64,000 nt of DNA, from assembly GCF_008923185.1 (NCBI RefSeq), contig NZ_WBMT01000021.1, forward strand, positions 1 through 64,000, read 5' to 3'. Within the stretch, counting starts at the first letter, position 1, and every line of letters starts with the position of its first letter. Of the stretch, positions 31,888 through 39,943 are shown in pieces. The notes under the pieces were generated by a model. The model searched no databases. It saw only the letters and a list, made by a program, of their open reading frames with translations, and was not told where the DNA came from. The DNA is from Actinomadura rudentiformis. Lineage in GTDB: Bacteria > Actinomycetota > Actinomycetes > Streptosporangiales > Streptosporangiaceae. Made by a program: the position numbers and the translations under genes.

Positions 31888-31989
31888 GGGACCATCGCCT
31901 TGATCCGGGGCGTGCTGCTGCCCGCGTTCATGCGGCTCGCCGGTCCGGCCAACTGGTGGGCGCCGCGCCCGCTGCGCAGGCTGCACAAC
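31888..31989 (+). pseudogene. C-terminal remnant of an MMPL-family transporter
   Basis: The plus-strand frame reads GTIALIRGVLLPAFMRLAG and then PANWWAPRPLRRLHN. This matches the end of MMPL transporters (compare the intact one at 39944-42061, which ends VRMLLVPATMTLLGARNWW and LPRPLRRVHD). Only about 34 codons remain. No other part of such a gene is found upstream; the 31757-31887 interval carries unrelated sequence. It marks a deletion of a transporter gene. Confidence 0.7.
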
Positions 31990-32016
31990 CTGGCACGAAG
32001 CGGGTATGCGTACCCC

Positions 32017-32238
32017 ATGAATGATCGCGAAGATCTGGGCCATGAGCCCGAGGAGACCCACGACAAGGAGTTCGCGCCGGTCAACCGGGGTGCCGACGCA
32101 CGCGGCCGCCAGCGGGGAACCGGCCCACGGGATCTCAGCGGCACCGGCACGCCCGGTGTGGACACACCCCATCCCGACACCCTTCCGCCCACCGAAGAGG
32201 GGGTGCAGGAGGCCGAGCGTCACGACGACTCCAGTTGA
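32017..32238 (+). CDS. small hydrophilic hypothetical protein
   Basis: A 73-residue very polar protein (MNDREDLGHEPEETHDKEF ... GVDTPHPDTLPPTEEGVQE). No domain recognised; composition suggests a natively unfolded or stress-related peptide. Similar short acidic proteins are common in actinobacteria. There is no strong ribosome-binding site, and the frame is open upstream into the MMPL remnant, so the start is tentative. Convergent with the ROK gene. Confidence 0.5.
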   Translation: MNDREDLGHEPEETHDKEFAPVNRGADARGRQRGTGPRDLSGTGTPGVDTPHPDTLPPTEEGVQEAERHDDSS

Positions 32239-32268
32239 CGGCGCCAACGCCCGGGGGACTGCGCGCCG

Positions 32269-33309
32269 TCAGCCGTAGATGGCGTCCCGGGTCCGGTCCA
32301 GGGCGGTGAGGACGGCGCCCTGGAGGATGGCGTTGCCCTCCACGGTGGTCGGGCGGACGGCGGTGGGCGCGGGCGTGCGGGCGTTGAGCCGGTCGGCGAC
32401 CAGGGCCGCCAGCTCGTCCCCGCCCTCGCGGCCCGTCGTGCCGCCCAGAACCACCAGGCCGGGATCCAGGACGGCCACCAGGGTGAGCGCGCCCTTCATG
32501 ATCCGGTCCGCGAGGGGTTCCAGGGCCAGGCCCTGGGTGTGGCGGTCCTCCAGCAGGCGGCAGAAGTCGATGCCGTCCGCGTCGAGGAAGCCCACCTCCC
32601 CGGCGCCGCCTGAGACGCCACGGCGCAGGCGGCCGTTCAGCACGACACCGGCGCCGACGCCGTCGTCCAGCCAGAGGAGGGCGAAGTCCTCATGGCCGGT
32701 CGCCGAACCGAGCCGGTGTTCGGCGACGGTGGCGAGGTTGACCTCGTTCTCCAGCACCAGGTCCTGGACGGGGGCGAGCTCGGCGAGGGCGTCCCGTACG
32801 GCGGCGGCGAGATCGGGCCGCCAGCCGGGCAGGCCGCTGTCGGTCGTCAGCCCGGTGCGGGGATCGACCAGCCCGGGCGCGCCGAGGACGACGGTGTGCA
32901 ACTCGCGGCCGGCGGCGGCCTCGGCCACGGTGGCGGCGATGAACGACGCCAGGTCGTCCGGCTCGGCGACCTTCGTGGTCGTGCCGACGGCGCCCCCCGT
33001 GATGTCGGAGACGGTGACGTGCAGGGATCCCCGGCGCACGTCCACCCCGGCGACATGGGCCCGGTCGGCCACGAGCCCGTAGAGGCGCGCGTTGGGGCCG
33101 CGGCGGTCCTCGCCGTACTCGCCGGTGACCCGGATCAGCCCCTCGGCCTGGAGGCGCTCCAGAAGGTCCGACACGGTGGGCCGCGACAGGCCCGTGAGCC
33201 CGCGGAGCTGCGGGGCGGTCAGCGGACCCTGGTCGAGCAGCAGGTCCAGGGCCAGCCGATCGTTGATCGCACGGGCCATGGCGGGCGTGGCGGTCTTCAC
33301 CCCGCCCAT
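32269..33309 (-). CDS. ROK-family transcriptional regulator
   Basis: 346 residues: an N-terminal winged HTH (LRGLTGLSRPTVSDLLERLQ, about residues 36-56) and a ROK sugar-kinase-like domain, with VAGVDVRRGSLHVTVSDITG, LGAPGLVDPRTGL, the DDGVGAGVVLNGRLRRG glycine motif and the ALTLVAVLDPGLVVLGG end. The ROK zinc motif (normally CxCGxxGC) is not present; GFLDADGIDFCRLL is in its place, so zinc binding is probably lost. It is divergent from an MFS exporter gene with two identical operators between; it probably represses that exporter and itself, with a sugar or related ligand. Confidence 0.9.
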   Translation of the reverse strand: MGGVKTATPAMARAINDRLALDLLLDQGPLTAPQLRGLTGLSRPTVSDLLERLQAEGLIRVTGEYGEDRRGPNARLYGLVADRAHVAGVDVRRGSLHVTVSDITGGAVGTTTKVAEPDDLASFIAATVAEAAAGRELHTVVLGAPGLVDPRTGLTTDSGLPGWRPDLAAAVRDALAELAPVQDLVLENEVNLATVAEHRLGSATGHEDFALLWLDDGVGAGVVLNGRLRRGVSGGAGEVGFLDADGIDFCRLLEDRHTQGLALEPLADRIMKGALTLVAVLDPGLVVLGGTTGREGGDELAALVADRLNARTPAPTAVRPTTVEGNAILQGAVLTALDRTRDAIYG

Positions 33310-33314
33310 ATTAG

Positions 33315-33360
33315 TCAGGAAGCCTGCCTGATATCCCTTTTCATCAGGAAGCCTGCCTGT
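33315..33360. promoter_or_regulatory. two direct-repeat operators between the ROK and MFS genes
   Basis: TCAGGAAGCCTGCCTGA (33315-33331) and TCAGGAAGCCTGCCTGT (33344-33360), 29 bases start to start. Each contains CAGG ... CCTG inverted halves. They lie between the divergent starts and so probably bind the ROK regulator. Two sites nearly three helical turns apart would allow cooperative binding. Confidence 0.8.
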
Positions 33361-33374
33361 TAGTTTCTGGAACC

Positions 33375-34598
33375 ATGAGCCATCAGCGCGCGATCACTCT
33401 TGTCTTCGCCGTCCACGGGGCGGTGGCGGGGAGCTTCGCCACCCGCATCCCGTGGATCCAGGACCAGCTGGGCCTGAGCCCGGGCGTACTCGGCGTCGCG
33501 CTCCTCTGCCCGGCGATCGGCGCCATCATCGGCATGCCGATGGCCAGCCGGCTGGCACACCGCATCGGCGAGCGCCCCGCCATCCAGCTCCTGCTGGCCA
33601 TGTGGTGCGGGCAGCTCGCGCTGCCCGCGCTCGCACCGGCCTCCGTCTGGCTGTTCGGGGCGATGGTGCTGTTCGGGGTGACCGCGGGCATGTCGGACGT
33701 CGTCATGAACGCCCACGCGGTCGGGCTGGAACGGCATCTGGGGCGTTCGATCATGACCGGCCTGCACGGGATGTGGTGCGTCGGCAGCCTGGCCGGTGCC
33801 GGTGCCGGCATGGTGGCCGCGCAATTGGGCGTCGACGCGAGGGCCCACTTCGGGGCGGTCGCGCTGGTCCTGCTGAGTGTGGGCCTGGTGAGCGGACGCT
33901 CGTTGTTCACCGGGCGGGCGGGGGCGGCGGCACCGGCCCCGCGCCGGTTCGTCCTCCCGTCCAAGGCGATCGCCGGCATCGGTGTCGTCGGGTTCTGCGG
34001 GACGTTCGCGGAGGGCGCCACCGCCGACTGGGCCGCCGTCTACCTCACCAGGGTGACCGACGCCGGGCCCGGGGTGGCCGCCGCCAGCTACACGATCTTC
34101 ATGCTGACCATGGCGTCCGCCCGCCTGGTCGCCGACCGGTTCGTCCGGCGCTTCGGCCCCGTCGCCGTCGTGCGCTGCGGCGGCTCCGTGGCCGCCACGG
34201 GCGGCGTGCTCGTCGTCATCGCCCGGACGCCCGCCCTCGGCATCGCGGGCTTCGCCCTCCTCGGGCTGGGCGTCGCCGCGATCGTGCCCCTGGTCTTCGC
34301 CGCCGCGGGGAACGCCGGCCGAACCCCTGCCGAGGGCGTCGCGGGCGTCGCCACGATCACCTACCTGTCCGTGCTGGCCGCGCCGGCCGTCACGGGCTGG
34401 ACCGCGGACGCCACCTCCTACCCGGTGGCCTTCGCGATGATCACAGGGGTGCTCGTGGTGATGACGCTGCTGGCGGGCGTGCTGAAGGTGCGCGACGAGC
34501 TCCCGGCCCCGGCCGGCGGATTCCCCGCCCCCACTTCCGCTCCGCGAGGGATGGAGGAGCAGGCGCAGGAAGAACACGCCAGCCCGGCCTCGGCCTGA
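33375..34598 (+). CDS. MFS transporter
   Basis: 407 residues with twelve hydrophobic segments in two halves: TLVFAVHGAVAGSFATRIP, LGVALLCPAIGAIIGMPMAS, ARLAHRIGERPA-type loop, MTGLHGMWCVGSLAGAGAG, and in the second half AGIGVVGFCGTFAEGATADW, YTIFMLTMASARLVADRFV, GFALLGLGVAAIVPLVFAAA. It resembles the YbjJ/inner-membrane MFS group. GVLVVMTLLAGVLK is the last helix. Divergent from a ROK regulator, so it is likely controlled by it; substrate could be a sugar or drug. The ATG at 33375 is used. Confidence 0.9.
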   Translation: MSHQRAITLVFAVHGAVAGSFATRIPWIQDQLGLSPGVLGVALLCPAIGAIIGMPMASRLAHRIGERPAIQLLLAMWCGQLALPALAPASVWLFGAMVLFGVTAGMSDVVMNAHAVGLERHLGRSIMTGLHGMWCVGSLAGAGAGMVAAQLGVDARAHFGAVALVLLSVGLVSGRSLFTGRAGAAAPAPRRFVLPSKAIAGIGVVGFCGTFAEGATADWAAVYLTRVTDAGPGVAAASYTIFMLTMASARLVADRFVRRFGPVAVVRCGGSVAATGGVLVVIARTPALGIAGFALLGLGVAAIVPLVFAAAGNAGRTPAEGVAGVATITYLSVLAAPAVTGWTADATSYPVAFAMITGVLVVMTLLAGVLKVRDELPAPAGGFPAPTSAPRGMEEQAQEEHASPASA

Positions 34599-34633
34599 CG
34601 CCTGCCCCGCCCGCCGCCTGCCTGCGTCCGGCG

Positions 34634-35383
34634 TCAGCCGAGCGTGTGGCCGCCGTTCACCGTGATCCGTTCCCCCGTGATGAACGCGGCGTCCGCCGAG
34701 ACCAGGAAGGACACCACCGCCGCCACCTCCTCGGGAATCCCCATGCGGCCGAGGGCGACACCCGACCGGTAGCCGAGCAGCTCTTCCTCGGACACCGCCG
34801 CGTGCCGCTCGACCGGGATCCAGCCGGGCGCCACGAGGTTGACCGTGATGCCGGACGGCCCGAGCTCGCGGGCCCAGGTTCGGGTCAGCCCGAACTGCGC
34901 CTCCTTGGCCGCCACGTAGGCCGACATCCCCGGCAGGGCACGGTCCACGATGTCGGAGCCGATCTGGACGATCCGGCCGGCCCTGCGCTCCTTCATCCCA
35001 GGAAGAACCGCCTGCACGAGCAGGGTCGGGCTCTTCACGAAGAACGTCAGCTGGTCCAGATGCGCCTGCCAGGTGAGATCCTCCAGCGCCACGACCGGTT
35101 GCGGACCGGTCGCGTTGACCACCAGGGCCCCGACCGGGCCGAGCCGTTCCGTCACGCGCGTGACCAGGTCCGCCGTAGCCTCCTCGTCGGTGACGTCGGC
35201 GGTGAACGCCGCGGCGGAGCCGCCCGCGGCACGGATGCCGTCGACCACCTGATCGGCCTCGCCGCCGCCGGACCGGCTGTTGACCGCGACCGTCCAGCCG
35301 TCCGCGGCCAGGCGCCGGACCATGACCGCACCCAGACCCCGGGACGCGCCCGTCACAAGGGCCACCCTGCTTCCATCAACCAT
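34634..35383 (-). CDS. short-chain dehydrogenase/reductase
   Basis: 249 residues with the classical SDR layout: VALVTGASRGLGAVMVRRLA (TGxxxGxG cofactor motif, about residues 8-24), ADVTDEEATADL, ALVVNATGPQPV (NAG-like motif as NAT), catalytic Ser and YVAAKEAQF (YxxxK, about residues 150-158), TVNLVAPGWIPVE and the C-terminal FITGERITVNGGHTLG. The N of the NNAG motif is followed by ATG rather than AG, and VNSRSGG suggests NADP. A 3-oxoacyl-ACP reductase-like activity is typical; substrate unknown. Divergent from the FUSC gene. Confidence 0.9.
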   Translation of the reverse strand: MVDGSRVALVTGASRGLGAVMVRRLAADGWTVAVNSRSGGGEADQVVDGIRAAGGSAAAFTADVTDEEATADLVTRVTERLGPVGALVVNATGPQPVVALEDLTWQAHLDQLTFFVKSPTLLVQAVLPGMKERRAGRIVQIGSDIVDRALPGMSAYVAAKEAQFGLTRTWARELGPSGITVNLVAPGWIPVERHAAVSEEELLGYRSGVALGRMGIPEEVAAVVSFLVSADAAFITGERITVNGGHTLG

Positions 35384-35435
35384 GATCGTCCTTTACCCCG
35401 GTTAGCCTCGGAGCCGATCGGGCAGGGGCTCGCAA

Positions 35436-36581
35436 ATGAGATTGGCTGGTCAGGTGGTGCGGGCTCGGGGGCACTTGGAGCAGACCCGGCGGTCGCTGCG
35501 GCGGGCCGTGCGCGGACCGGGGCGGGAACGGGACCTGCTCGTCCAGTCCATGAAGGCGGCCCTGGCCGCGTTGCTGGCGTGGATGATCGCTTACGAGTGG
35601 CTCGGGGCGCCGCTGTCGTTCCTGGCGCCCTGGGTCGCCCTGGTCATGGTCCACGCGACGGTCTACCAGTCGGTGGTCAAGGGCGTGCAACAGGTGCTCA
35701 CGGTGCTCATCGGCCTGCTCGCGGCGGCCGGCGGGCATCTGGTGACCGGTGACCCCACGCTGGCGCTGGCCCTCGTGCTGGTCGCCACCGCACCGCTGGC
35801 GAACTGGCACGTCTTCGGCGACCAGGGCATCTACGCGCCGCTCACGGCGGTCTTCGTGATCACCACCGGCGCGCCGGAGCCCGCCGAGCTCGTCTCCCGG
35901 CTGGCCGAGACGGGGCTGGGCATCGTGGTGGGCGTGGCGGTGAACGCCGTCCTCCTGCCGCCGGTGCACCTGCGCGACTCGCGGGAGGCGATCGACACCC
36001 TCGCGGACGAGATCACCGGATGCCTGCGGGACGTGGCCGGCGGGCTGCGCGGCGAGTGGGGCGCCGACGAGGCTCGTGACTGGCTGCGGCGCGCGGACCG
36101 CGCCATGCGCCTGACCGACGACGCCCGGTCCGCGGTCGGCTGGGGGCAGGAGAGCCTTCGCCTGAACGTGCGCCGGTCACGGTGGCACGACGACCACTCT
36201 GCCCAGCTGCAAGCGCAGCTGCTCCCCTTGGAAATCGTGGCCAAGCAGAACCAGGGCATCTGCCGGACCCTCGTGGACGCCGTCGCGGACGGCATGCCCA
36301 GCCCAGACCCCCGGTTCGTGACGCACTACACCAAGCTCCTCGACCACGCGGCCGCCGTGGTCGAGGCGTACCGCCGCTCCAGGCTCAGTGGCACGCGCCC
36401 CGACACCGGGCCTGAACACGCCGGGCCTGAACTCGCCGATGCGATCGGCGCAGCCCGGCAGCGCCGCAGGCGCATGCAGGAGCTCCTGCACTCGGACGAG
36501 TTCGAGACCGACGGCTGGGTGATCTATGGCGCCCTCCTGCTCGAGGTCGACCGTCTCCTGACCGGCATGACTCCACGCTGA
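35436..36581 (+). CDS. FUSC-family membrane protein (aromatic acid exporter-like)
   Basis: 381 residues. The N-terminal FUSC_2 domain has several helices (AALAALLAWMIAYEWL, LSFLAPWVALVMVHATVYQS, VLTVLIGLLAAAGG, ALALVLVATAPLANWHVFG and TGLGIVVGVAVNAVLLPP). A long soluble helical region follows (REAIDTLADEITGCL, LQAQLLPLEIVAKQNQG), ending near the C-terminal LLLEVDRLLTGM. Relatives include AaeB/YccS-type efflux or aromatic acid transporters. Start ATG at 35436. No adaptor (AaeA) gene is beside it. Confidence 0.8.
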   Translation: MRLAGQVVRARGHLEQTRRSLRRAVRGPGRERDLLVQSMKAALAALLAWMIAYEWLGAPLSFLAPWVALVMVHATVYQSVVKGVQQVLTVLIGLLAAAGGHLVTGDPTLALALVLVATAPLANWHVFGDQGIYAPLTAVFVITTGAPEPAELVSRLAETGLGIVVGVAVNAVLLPPVHLRDSREAIDTLADEITGCLRDVAGGLRGEWGADEARDWLRRADRAMRLTDDARSAVGWGQESLRLNVRRSRWHDDHSAQLQAQLLPLEIVAKQNQGICRTLVDAVADGMPSPDPRFVTHYTKLLDHAAAVVEAYRRSRLSGTRPDTGPEHAGPELADAIGAARQRRRRMQELLHSDEFETDGWVIYGALLLEVDRLLTGMTPR

Positions 36582-36627
36582 CCTACATGGCCGGTTCCGG
36601 CGTGACGCACAGGGGTAGGCGTGCGAT

Positions 36628-37065
36628 GTGCGTGACAAGAACCTGCCCACGATCACCACCCTTGACGAGCTCGCCGAGCTGGTGGAGGGAACGGACGCCC
36701 TGTTCGTCCGGTGGTCCCGCGGCCCGGAGGCCGACTCCGGCGGGACCAGCAAGGACGCCCTGACCGGCGTGGATCTGCCGGGGTTGTCGGCCAATCCGCT
36801 GGCCGTGGAGGACTGGTGGCGGCCCCGGCCGACCTGGATCTGGGTGGCCCGCCGCCTCTACGACTACTCCCATCTCAAGCGGGAGAAGGGTCCCGGCGTA
36901 CAGCCGTGGGTCCTGGAGGGCGAGGAACTTGCGCGCGGCCCGGACAACGAGCCGCTCGTCCGCGTGAGCCGGCCGGTGGCCTGGGTGGCGGAGTCCGTGC
37001 TGGCGGACGCCAAACGGGTGATGACGGAGCAGAACGGCGAATGGGGGCCGCTGCGGCGACCGTGA
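36628..37065 (+). CDS. DUF6098 family protein
   Basis: 145 residues matching an actinobacterial family: LPTITTLDELAELVEGTDA, LFVRWSRGPEADS, DLPGLSANPLAVEDWW, IWVARRLYDYSHLKR and WVLEGEELARGPDNEPLV. Function unknown; the composition suggests a small soluble protein. GTG at 36628. It is between the FUSC and hemerythrin genes, reading the same way. Confidence 0.8.
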   Translation: MRDKNLPTITTLDELAELVEGTDALFVRWSRGPEADSGGTSKDALTGVDLPGLSANPLAVEDWWRPRPTWIWVARRLYDYSHLKREKGPGVQPWVLEGEELARGPDNEPLVRVSRPVAWVAESVLADAKRVMTEQNGEWGPLRRP

Positions 37066-37157
37066 CCCAGACCTCAGGTTCGAACCCGTCGTGGGGGTAG
37101 GGCAGGCGGTCCAAGGCAATCGCCCTGAAGGCAGGGCGCATGGAGTGAGGAGCCATT

Positions 37158-37712
37158 ATGGCCAAGCAGAACGACGACACGGTGGTGGGCCTGCTGCTGC
37201 GGCAGCACACCGAGATCCGCAACCTGTTCTCCAAGGTGGAGAAGAGCAACGGGAAGGCCCGGGAAGAGGCGTTCGGGCAGCTTCGCCACCTGCTGGCCGT
37301 GCACGAGACGGCCGAGGAGGAGATCGTGCACCCGTTCGCCCGCCGGACCATCGGCAACGGTGAACGGATCATCGACGCGCGCTTGAAGGAGGAGAAGAGC
37401 GCCAAGGAGATCCTGCAGGAGCTGGAGAAGTCCGGCACCGAGTCGCCGGAGTTCGACCGGCTCTTCGAGCGGCTGCACAAGGCGGTCGAGGCCCACTCCG
37501 AACAGGAGGAGCGCCTGGAGTTCCCGGAGATCGCCGAGAAGGCGTCAGCGCAGCAGCTCAAGGGGATGCAGGCGGCGGTGAAGGCGGCCGAGGCCGTCGC
37601 GCCGACCCATCCCCATCCCGGCACCGAGTCGGCGACCAAGAACATCGCGCTGGGCCCGATGGCCGCGGTGATGGACCGCACGCGTGACGCCATCCGCAAG
37701 GCGATGGGCTGA
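37158..37712 (+). CDS. hemerythrin-domain protein (HHE cation-binding)
   Basis: 184 residues. The N-terminal 120 form a four-helix HHE domain: DTVVGLLLRQHTEIRNLF (His of helix 1), RHLLAVHETAEEEIVHPFA (H..E helix 2), LFERLHKAVEAHSEQEERLEF (H..E helix 4). It should hold a di-iron or other metal site for oxygen, NO or oxidative stress sensing. The C-terminal part (ALGPMAAVMDRTRDAIRKAM) is a helical tail. Start ATG at 37158 with GGAG shortly before. A small duplication of GATGGGCTGAAG crosses its stop. Confidence 0.9.
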   Translation: MAKQNDDTVVGLLLRQHTEIRNLFSKVEKSNGKAREEAFGQLRHLLAVHETAEEEIVHPFARRTIGNGERIIDARLKEEKSAKEILQELEKSGTESPEFDRLFERLHKAVEAHSEQEERLEFPEIAEKASAQQLKGMQAAVKAAEAVAPTHPHPGTESATKNIALGPMAAVMDRTRDAIRKAMG

Positions 37713-37764
37713 AGGCGCGGGATGATGGGCTGAAGCGATGGGCCGAGCGATCGCCCACCGGCCC

Positions 37765-37834
37765 GGATACGTCGAGTGACCGGCACGAGATCCCCAGGGG
37801 ATGTGTGGTCCCGTGCCGGTCACTCGGCGTATCC
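37765..37834. other. 70-base long hairpin with a nested palindrome between hemerythrin and Ppx/GppA genes
   Basis: Left arm GGATACGTCGAGTGACCGGC then ACG (37765-37787) pairs with CGTGCCGGTCACTCGGCGTA then TCC (37812-37834), 23 pairs with one G-U. The 24-base loop holds the perfect palindrome ATCCCCAGGGGAT. There is no T-run, so it is not a textbook terminator; it could end transcription together with Rho, stabilise the mRNA end, or be a recombination relic. Confidence 0.85.
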
Positions 37835-37959
37835 CGGCCCCGTTGACATGGCCGTGTGTGACGACCACATCGAATGATGTACCCAAGGAACGCCCCTTAA
37901 ACGGCTGGCCGAATCCCCCCTTGACGGATAGGTCCCACCCCGCAGGGCACACCCGTGCC

Positions 37960-38985
37960 ATGCGAACCGCGATTCTGGACGTGGGCTCGAACTCCGCCCA
38001 TCTGAAGGTCGTCGACCTGTCGGCGGGCAGGCCGATACGCACCGTGCTGTCGGTGAAACGGCCGACGCGGCTGGCCGAGGCGATCCAGGAGGACGGCCGG
38101 ATCTCCCGCGACGCGGTAGAGCGGCTGGTGTCCTCGGTGTCCGCGGCGCACTGCATCGCCCGCGCCCAAGGCTCGGCCGAGCTGATCGCGTTCGCCACCT
38201 CGGCGGTCCGCGACGCCGTCAACCGTTGCGACATCGTCGACCAGGTCACCGGCCGGACGGGTGTCGACCTCGGCTTCCTGTCGGGCCGGGACGAGGCCCG
38301 CCTCACCTTCCTGGCCGTCCGTGCCTGGTACGGCTGGTCGGCCGGGCCGCTGCTGATGGCCGACATCGGCGGCGGCTCCCTGGAGATCGCCGCCGGGGAC
38401 GGAGCGGAGGCGGGCACCGCGCTGTCGCTGCCGCTGGGCGCCGGCCGGCTGACCCGCGACCATCTGCCGGACGACCCGCCCTCGCGCAAGCAGATCCGGC
38501 GGCTGCGCCGTTTCCTCACCACCCAGCTCGCCGAGCATCTCGGCGCCGGGGATCTCAGCGCCGGGGACCTCGGGCAGGCGGAGGCGCACGCCGTCGCGAC
38601 CTCCAAAACGTTCACCCAGCTCGCCAAGCTCGCCCGTGACCGTGGCCCCAATGGATATCGCGTGTTGCGCCTCAAAGCGCTCGACAGGCAGATTCCGCGG
38701 CTGGCCAAGCGCACCGCCACGGAACGCGCCGAACTCAAAGGGATTTCCCGCTCCCGGGCCCGGCAGATCCTCGCCGGCGCGATGGTCGCAGAGGCCACCA
38801 TGGCCACCCTGGGCCTCACCCGTATCGAAATCTGCCCCTGGGCATTGCGCGAAGGCATCGCGCTGCGCCGCCTCCAGCAACTGCGCTCGGGCAGCGTTCA
38901 CCAAATCGACGACATCGGGCATCTTCTGCAGCCGCTCCGGGACGCCCCGGCCCCCATCCGCTCGCTCACGACGGTCAGCGCATAG
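37960..38985 (+). CDS. Ppx/GppA phosphatase (exopolyphosphatase family)
   Basis: 341 residues with the ASKHA-type core: MRTAILDVGSNSAHLKVVD (phosphate 1 motif), FATSAVRDAVNRCDIVDQV, LLMADIGGGSLEIAAGD (phosphate 2 / adenosine motif) and the closing AGAMVAEATMATLG. The family hydrolyses polyphosphate or guanosine pentaphosphate. The mycobacterial pair Ppx1/Ppx2 is of similar length. The ATG at 37960 gives the motif at the very N-terminus; the open frame from 37801 overlaps the hairpin. It is followed by a strong bidirectional terminator. Confidence 0.85.
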   Translation: MRTAILDVGSNSAHLKVVDLSAGRPIRTVLSVKRPTRLAEAIQEDGRISRDAVERLVSSVSAAHCIARAQGSAELIAFATSAVRDAVNRCDIVDQVTGRTGVDLGFLSGRDEARLTFLAVRAWYGWSAGPLLMADIGGGSLEIAAGDGAEAGTALSLPLGAGRLTRDHLPDDPPSRKQIRRLRRFLTTQLAEHLGAGDLSAGDLGQAEAHAVATSKTFTQLAKLARDRGPNGYRVLRLKALDRQIPRLAKRTATERAELKGISRSRARQILAGAMVAEATMATLGLTRIEICPWALREGIALRRLQQLRSGSVHQIDDIGHLLQPLRDAPAPIRSLTTVSA

Positions 38986-39017
38986 CGACGCGACCGGACG
39001 AATACCCCACAAAACAG

Positions 39018-39046
39018 CTCAGCCAAGCGTGGAACGCTTGGCTGAG
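39018..39046. terminator. bidirectional terminator between Ppx/GppA and Lsr2
   Basis: Perfect 12-base stem CTCAGCCAAGCG / CGCTTGGCTGAG with a TGGAA loop, between convergent genes. Confidence 0.85.
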
Positions 39047-39103
39047 TGGGGACGGCTCTGGGCAATACACAGCCCCGAAGCCGGAAACGCACGCCGGGGT
39101 GCG

Positions 39104-39433
39104 TCAGTGCGCCTGTTCGTACTTCTCGATCACGTTGGCCGGAATACGGCCGCGGGCGTTGACCTCGATGCCGCTCTTGCGCGCCCATTCGCGGATCGCG
39201 GCGGACCGCTCCCGGCTGCCGGCGGCGGACGAGGCCGCGCCGCGCCGGCGTCCCGGCTTGGCCGACTTGCGGGCGCCGGCCAGGAACGGCTCGATGCCCT
39301 TGCGCAGCTTGGCGGCGTTCTTCTTGCTCAGGTCGATTTCGTAGGCGGTGCCGTCGAGCGCGAACCGGACGGTCTCGTCGGCCTTCCCCCCGTCCAGGTC
39401 ATCGACCAGCAGAACCTCGATCTTCTGTGCCAT
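39104..39433 (-). CDS. lsr2: Lsr2 nucleoid-associated protein
   Basis: 109 residues with the full Lsr2 layout: an N-terminal dimerisation part (MAQKIEVLLVDDLDGGKADE, then TVRFALDGTAYEIDLSKKNA), a basic linker (SAKPGRRRGAASSAAG), and the C-terminal AT-hook-like DNA-binding region AIREWARKSGIEVNARGRIP with the RGR core. Lsr2 is the H-NS-like silencer of AT-rich, often foreign, DNA in actinobacteria, so it may silence the AT-richer IS zone. It lies 29 bases downstream of a second Lsr2-like gene on the same strand, probably in one operon. Confidence 0.95.
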   Translation of the reverse strand: MAQKIEVLLVDDLDGGKADETVRFALDGTAYEIDLSKKNAAKLRKGIEPFLAGARKSAKPGRRRGAASSAAGSRERSAAIREWARKSGIEVNARGRIPANVIEKYEQAH

Positions 39434-39462
39434 GCGAGCCCCCCAATTCGCTTACTTCCTGA

Positions 39463-39822
39463 CTATGCGTCCGGCTTGGCATCCGGGTGATCAATAATGA
39501 ACGCCGCATAGACCTCGTCGGAAATCTTACCGCGTTCCGGCACTTCTACGCCCTTGCGACCGGCCCATTCCCGGACTTCGGCATTGGTGTACCCCTTCAC
39601 CTTTGCCTGGCTGGGCGCTTTGCGCCCCTTACCGGGTCGCTTCACCTCAGCGGACTTGTCGATGTACAACGCCACGGTCTCCAGCGCCTCGATCAGGCGC
39701 TTGTGGTTGTCATCGCTCAAGTCGATCGTGAACATCCGGTCCAGGATTTCGAAGTCGCGCCTGGCGACATCGCCCCCTTCGGAACCATCGATGTCATCTA
39801 CGCGAATGACCTTCTCGGCCAT
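39463..39822 (-). CDS. Lsr2-family paralogue with RGK in place of RGR
   Basis: 119 residues: AEKVIRVDDIDGSEGG, FTIDLSDDNHKRLIEALETV in the oligomerisation half, and VREWAGRKGVEVPERGKISD in the DNA-binding half. It is longer and more acidic than canonical Lsr2. The DNA-contacting RGR of Lsr2 is RGK here, and the pattern of basic residues before it differs (KRPGKGRKAPSQAKVKG). It may form mixed filaments with the downstream Lsr2 or have another DNA preference. Start ATG at 39822. Confidence 0.9.
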   Translation of the reverse strand: MAEKVIRVDDIDGSEGGDVARRDFEILDRMFTIDLSDDNHKRLIEALETVALYIDKSAEVKRPGKGRKAPSQAKVKGYTNAEVREWAGRKGVEVPERGKISDEVYAAFIIDHPDAKPDA

Positions 39823-39943
39823 ATGTGTCCCGTCTTCCTTCCCCTTGCCAGTACGGCGACCATGACCTTAGCGGATTGCGCGCCCCTCCCTGACCTCCAG
39901 ATGGCCCCACGTTCTGAGATCCGCCCTCGCCGGGTGACCACCC

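Noticed and set aside
31794..31890. A minus-strand frame ending AAAIAELKKVLRGDLAPVAG
   Set aside because: The short C-terminal piece looks protein-like, but the upstream part of the frame overlaps the MMPL remnant and the 32017 gene and is unconserved; too short to call.
37070..37130. A tRNA-like GGTTCGAACCC near 37078
   Set aside because: Only the T-loop heptamer matches; the neighbouring bases do not pair to a T-stem and no anticodon or acceptor arm is present.
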